A stretch of 7,898 nucleotides of DNA from an uncultured Phascolarctobacterium sp. (GTDB lineage: Bacteria > Bacillota > Negativicutes > Acidaminococcales > Acidaminococcaceae): NCBI GenBank assembly GCA_945949475.1, contig CAMFET010000030.1, forward strand, positions 1 through 7,898, written 5' to 3'. Every line of letters starts with the position of its first letter. The first letter of the stretch is position 1. A program made the translations under genes and the position numbers. The notes beneath the pieces were generated by a model, which saw nothing but the letters and a program-made list of their open reading frames with translations, did not search any database and had not been told where the DNA came from. This document shows, in pieces, positions 5,432 through 7,898 of the stretch.

Positions 5432-6760
5432 ATGGGAAAACCTATTGTTGCTATAGTAGGACGTCCTAATGTTGGCAAATCCACTCTTTTCAATATATTT
5501 GCCAATAGCAGGATTTCCATTGTCGAGGACACACCCGGTGTTACTCGCGATCGCCTGTATGCTACCGCAGAGTGGCTGGATCACGAATTCATGATGGTGG
5601 ATACCGGTGGTATCGAAATTATGAACGCTGATGCCATTGCCGTTTCTATTCGCCAACAGGCTCAAATTGCTATTAAAGAGGCTGATGTAATCCTGTTCGT
5701 CTGCGATGCTCGCAGCGGTATTACTACCGAGGATGCAGATGTAGCACGCCTGCTGCGCCAATCCAAAAAGCCGATTGTGTTGGCTGTAAACAAGGCCGAT
5801 TCTCCGAAGCAGGAGATGAATATCTTCGAATTCTATAATTTGGGCATTGGTGACCCGATTCCTGTTTCTGCTTCCAACCATTTGGGCTTGGGTGATTTGC
5901 TGGACGCAGTGGTTGCCAAATTCCCCAGTGATAAGCTGGGAACCAGTGTGGATGACGAGGATGAAATTAAGGTTGCATTGATTGGCCGTCCGAACGTGGG
6001 CAAGTCTTCTATTTTCAATGCTTTGGTGGGTGAGGAGCGCTCCATTGTTAGTGATGTGGCTGGCACTACCCGTGATGCCATCGACACTCCTGTTGTCCGC
6101 AATGGACAAAAATATCTCTTTATAGATACTGCTGGTATGCGTCGCAAGGCCAAGGTGGACGAGCCCATCGAAAAGTACAGCGTAATGCGTTCTTTACGTG
6201 CTGTGGACCGCAGTGATGTTGTGCTCATGGTGTTTGACGCTGTAGAAGGTGTTACCGAGCAGGATAAGCGCATTGTAGGCTATGCTCATGAGGCAGGCAA
6301 AGCTATTATTTTGGTGGTTAACAAGTGGGATTTGTATGAAAAGGACAATTCTTCCACTCTGCGCTATACTGAAACTCTGCGCAAGGAGCTGGTCTTCCTG
6401 CAATATGCTCCCTGTGTTTTCGTTTCTGCCGTAACCAAGCAGCGCATTCATCGTCTGCCCGAGGTTATCAGCTACGTAGCAGAGCAAAATGCGCAGCGTA
6501 TTGCTACTAGCATCCTTAACCAGGTTATCGAGGATGCTGTGGCTATCAATCCGCCGCCGACAGAAAAGGGCAAGCGACTAAAGATTCTTTATGTAACTCA
6601 GGTAAAAATCAAGCCTCCTACCTTCGTTATTTTCGTTAACGAGCCGGAAATTATGCACTTCTCCTATCAACGTTATTTGGAGAATAAGCTGCGTGAGGCC
6701 TTTGGCTTCGAGGGTACACCCATTCAAATGATCATTCGCGGCAAGAACGAGGATGAATAA
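5432..6760 (+). CDS. der: Ribosome-associated double GTPase Der (EngA)
   Basis: 442 residues, typical for Der. It has two consecutive GTPase domains and a C-terminal KH-like domain, and acts on the 50S subunit during late assembly. Domain 1: GRPNVGKST (10-18), DTPGVTRDR (33-41), DTGG (57-60), NKAD (120-123). An acidic linker (DDEDE, about 174-178) follows. Domain 2: GRPNVGKSS (185-193), DTAGMRRK (232-239), NKWD (297-300) and the G5-like VSAV (about 331-334). The KH-like domain runs from about 350 to 440, with KILYVTQVKIKPPTFVIFVN. All nucleotide-binding motifs look intact. It is followed by plsY after 19 nt, a common pairing in bacteria, and both are probably on one transcript ending at the hairpin near 7428-7475. 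With rbgA at the other end, the window carries two 50S assembly GTPases. Confidence 0.97.
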   Translation: MGKPIVAIVGRPNVGKSTLFNIFANSRISIVEDTPGVTRDRLYATAEWLDHEFMMVDTGGIEIMNADAIAVSIRQQAQIAIKEADVILFVCDARSGITTEDADVARLLRQSKKPIVLAVNKADSPKQEMNIFEFYNLGIGDPIPVSASNHLGLGDLLDAVVAKFPSDKLGTSVDDEDEIKVALIGRPNVGKSSIFNALVGEERSIVSDVAGTTRDAIDTPVVRNGQKYLFIDTAGMRRKAKVDEPIEKYSVMRSLRAVDRSDVVLMVFDAVEGVTEQDKRIVGYAHEAGKAIILVVNKWDLYEKDNSSTLRYTETLRKELVFLQYAPCVFVSAVTKQRIHRLPEVISYVAEQNAQRIATSILNQVIEDAVAINPPPTEKGKRLKILYVTQVKIKPPTFVIFVNEPEIMHFSYQRYLENKLREAFGFEGTPIQMIIRGKNEDE

Positions 6761-6779
6761 AGTAAGTCAGGTGATGTAG

Positions 6780-7409
6780 ATGCTAAACGAGGTGGGACTA
6801 GTGCATTATCTGTTGGGCTTTGTGTTGGGTCATTTATGTGGCTCCATTCCCAGCGGCCTGTGGCTAGTACAGGCTATGCACGGTATAGATATACGCAATT
6901 ATGGTAGTAAAAATATTGGCACTACTAATGTGTTTCGCACTGTAGGGCCATCTACGGCGGTGTTGGTGCTCATCTGCGATATGTTGAAGGGTATCATCGC
7001 TGTAGCCTTAGTGAATCATTTCTTCCATAGCCCCGAGCTGGATGTTGTAACAGCCTTAGGTGCTTTACTAGGCCACAATTATTCTGCCTTTTTGGGCTTT
7101 AAGGGTGGTAAGGGTGTGGCTACGGGCTTGGGCCTTTTGGTTTTTCTGATGCCTAAGGTAGCAGGCACTGTCTTCTTAGTATGGCTGGTGCTGGTGCTCA
7201 TTACTCGGTACGTATCCCTAGGCTCCATTGTGGCAGCAATTTTGACACCGATTATGTCCTGGTATTTTGCCTATCCAGTTGCCTATATGATTTTAGGTGC
7301 AATTGCTGGCTTTTTTGTAGTGCTGCGCCATAAAGAAAATATCGGTCGCTTACTGAGCGGTACTGAAAGTAAAATTAAGCCCGGTAATGCGAAAAATTTG
7401 TCTAAATAA
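6780..7409 (+). CDS. plsY: Acyl-phosphate:glycerol-3-phosphate acyltransferase PlsY
   Basis: 209 residues, integral inner-membrane enzyme. It acylates glycerol-3-phosphate with acyl-phosphate made by PlsX, giving lysophosphatidic acid, the first step of phospholipid synthesis in most Gram-positive-type bacteria. All three conserved cytoplasmic motifs are present: GSIPSG (21-26) with GSKNIGTTN (42-50); GHNYSAFLGFKGGKGVAT (98-115); and RHKENIGRLLSGTESK (183-198). Several hydrophobic segments alternate with them (about 8-20, 57-80, 117-141, 147-182), fitting the 5-to-7-helix topology. The ATG at 6780 follows AGGTGA (6769-6774) at 5 nt; an ATG-TAG pair sits in frame just before it. It lies 19 nt after der. 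gpsA, often the next gene in this cluster, is not here: a terminator follows instead. Confidence 0.95.
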   Translation: MLNEVGLVHYLLGFVLGHLCGSIPSGLWLVQAMHGIDIRNYGSKNIGTTNVFRTVGPSTAVLVLICDMLKGIIAVALVNHFFHSPELDVVTALGALLGHNYSAFLGFKGGKGVATGLGLLVFLMPKVAGTVFLVWLVLVLITRYVSLGSIVAAILTPIMSWYFAYPVAYMILGAIAGFFVVLRHKENIGRLLSGTESKIKPGNAKNLSK

Positions 7410-7427
7410 ATATTTATAAATCTTAAA

Positions 7428-7475
7428 GCGTCTCCTGCTTGCTTAAATACTAGCAAGTAAGGGGCGTTTTCTTTA
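7428..7475 (+). terminator. Intrinsic terminator after plsY
   Basis: The arm 7428-7442 (GCGTCTCCTGCTTGC) pairs with 7453-7467 (GCAAGTAAGGGGCGT) over 15 positions with one mismatch and several G-U pairs, around a 10-nt loop. A T-rich tail (7467-7475, GTTTTCTTT type) follows on the plus strand. It ends the der-plsY transcript 18 nt past the plsY stop. Confidence 0.85.
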
Positions 7476-7515
7476 TGTGTACGTAAAATAGCTAAAATTT
7501 TTCACAAAAAAACCT

Positions 7516-7545
7516 TTGTGTTTTACACATAAACAGTGGTATAAT
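7516..7545 (+). promoter_or_regulatory. Promoter of the UPF0735/PheB-like gene with overlapping inverted repeats
   Basis: TTGTGT (7516-7521), an 18-bp spacer and TATAAT (7540-7545) preceded by TGG, giving an extended -10. The predicted start is near 7552 with a roughly 30-nt leader. Two short perfect inverted repeats cover the -35: CACAAA/TTTGTG (7503-7508/7515-7520) and TGTGT/ACACA (7517-7521/7525-7529). These could be a regulator site. The promoter call is good; the operator is tentative. Confidence 0.65.
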
Positions 7546-7581
7546 ATCCCTAGAGTTTTACATAAGAAAGGGGTCTGTACT

Positions 7582-7898
7582 ATGTCTGAAAAATCCACAT
7601 TCTATCTGGTTAGGGAAGAAATTCTTCCTGAGGCCATTAAAAAGACTATAAAAGTAAAGGAAATTCTTAAAAGAGGCGAGATTAAGACCATTAACGAAGC
7701 AGTAGAAAAAATGGGCTTGAGCCGCAGTGCATATTATAAATATAAGGACTTTGTGTTCCCGTTCTATGAAGCAAGTAAGGAAAAGATTATTACTTTATCC
7801 CTGCTTTTAGAGCACAAGTCCGGCGTGCTCTCTAAGGTTTTGAATACTGTTGCCGATGATTCCGGCAGCATTATGACCATCAACCAAGGCATTCCTCT
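7582..7898 (+). CDS. UPF0735/PheB-type ACT-domain protein, N-terminal 105 codons
   Basis: Partial gene running off the right edge. Typical members are about 145-150 residues, so roughly 40 are missing. The start ATG is set by AAAGGGG (7567-7573) at 8 nt. The visible part matches the UPF0735 family: FYLVREEILPEAIKKTIKVK (7-26), then INEAVEKMGLSRSAYYKYKD (37-56), which has the pattern of a small helix-turn-helix, then an ACT-domain start with IITLSLLLEHKSGVLSKVLN (69-88) and MTINQGIP at the window edge. ACT domains usually bind amino acids; relatives were historically named PheB (chorismate mutase-like), and the family is often beside homoserine dehydrogenase or threonine genes. The biochemical role is not settled. 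It is a separate transcription unit between a terminator and its own promoter. Confidence 0.9.
   Translation, partial: MSEKSTFYLVREEILPEAIKKTIKVKEILKRGEIKTINEAVEKMGLSRSAYYKYKDFVFPFYEASKEKIITLSLLLEHKSGVLSKVLNTVADDSGSIMTINQGIP

Noticed and set aside
5402..6109. Minus-strand ORF of 235 codons antisense to der
   Set aside because: Der on the plus strand has every GTPase motif and a good ribosome binding site; the opposite frame is a codon-usage shadow with no recognisable domain.
7516..7530. Rex (redox) operator at the PheB-like promoter
   Set aside because: TTGTG...CACA resembles a Rex site, but the half-sites are about 3 bp too close together and the A/T centre does not fit the 18-bp consensus.
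1..7898. Defence island, prophage, transposase or CRISPR array
   Set aside because: All long coding regions are recognised housekeeping or conserved families; no spaced direct repeats, transposase or phage motifs were seen.

Overview
This window looks like an ordinary chromosomal housekeeping region of a Firmicutes bacterium. I favour a Negativicutes-type gut anaerobe (Phascolarctobacterium/Acidaminococcaceae-like). The grounds are moderate GC, strong AAGGAGG-type ribosome binding sites, intrinsic terminators, the gene set (rbgA, rnhB, yraN, comM, a DUF512 radical SAM protein, plsY, an UPF0735/PheB ACT protein), and an intergenic GC-rich repeat of a style I recall from gut Firmicutes. The genus is inference only; no rRNA or species marker is present.

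Layout, left to right. (1) 1-298: the C-terminal end of the 50S assembly GTPase RbgA (+), closed by a perfect 13-bp hairpin terminator (330-385). (2) 383-3114: a leftward operon transcribed rnhB -> yraN -> comM (RNase HII, a small PD-(D/E)XK nuclease-fold protein, and the ComM/YifB AAA+ ATPase of transformation). Its probable promoter lies at 3226-3254. Between promoter and rnhB sits a hairpin with a U-run, that is, a leader terminator, overlapped by a possible 7-codon leader ORF. (3) 3115-3416: divergent regulatory region, which also carries a perfect 9+9 inverted repeat over the -10 of the rightward promoter. (4) 3417-5226: a PDZ + radical SAM + DUF512 protein, followed after 10 nt by cobO (corrinoid adenosyltransferase). 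(5) 5227-5431: a roughly 127-bp GC-rich inverted-repeat element, then the der ribosome binding site and perhaps a weak promoter. (6) 5432-7409: der (double GTPase for 50S maturation) and plsY (acyl-phosphate:glycerol-3-phosphate acyltransferase), followed by a terminator. (7) 7516-7898: promoter and the first 105 codons of an UPF0735/PheB ACT-domain protein that runs off the window.

The themes are large-subunit ribosome assembly (rbgA, der), nucleic-acid processing and DNA uptake (rnhB, yraN, comM), phospholipid synthesis (plsY), cobamide cofactor activation (cobO) and amino-acid sensing (pheB-like). I found no defence system, phage, transposase, CRISPR array, tRNA or rRNA. The parts that deserve a second look are regulatory: the rnhB leader terminator, the palindrome over the DUF512 promoter, and the repeat element between cobO and der. 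The DUF512 protein is the one gene product of truly unknown function. Several gene starts were moved to internal ATGs on the basis of ribosome binding sites.
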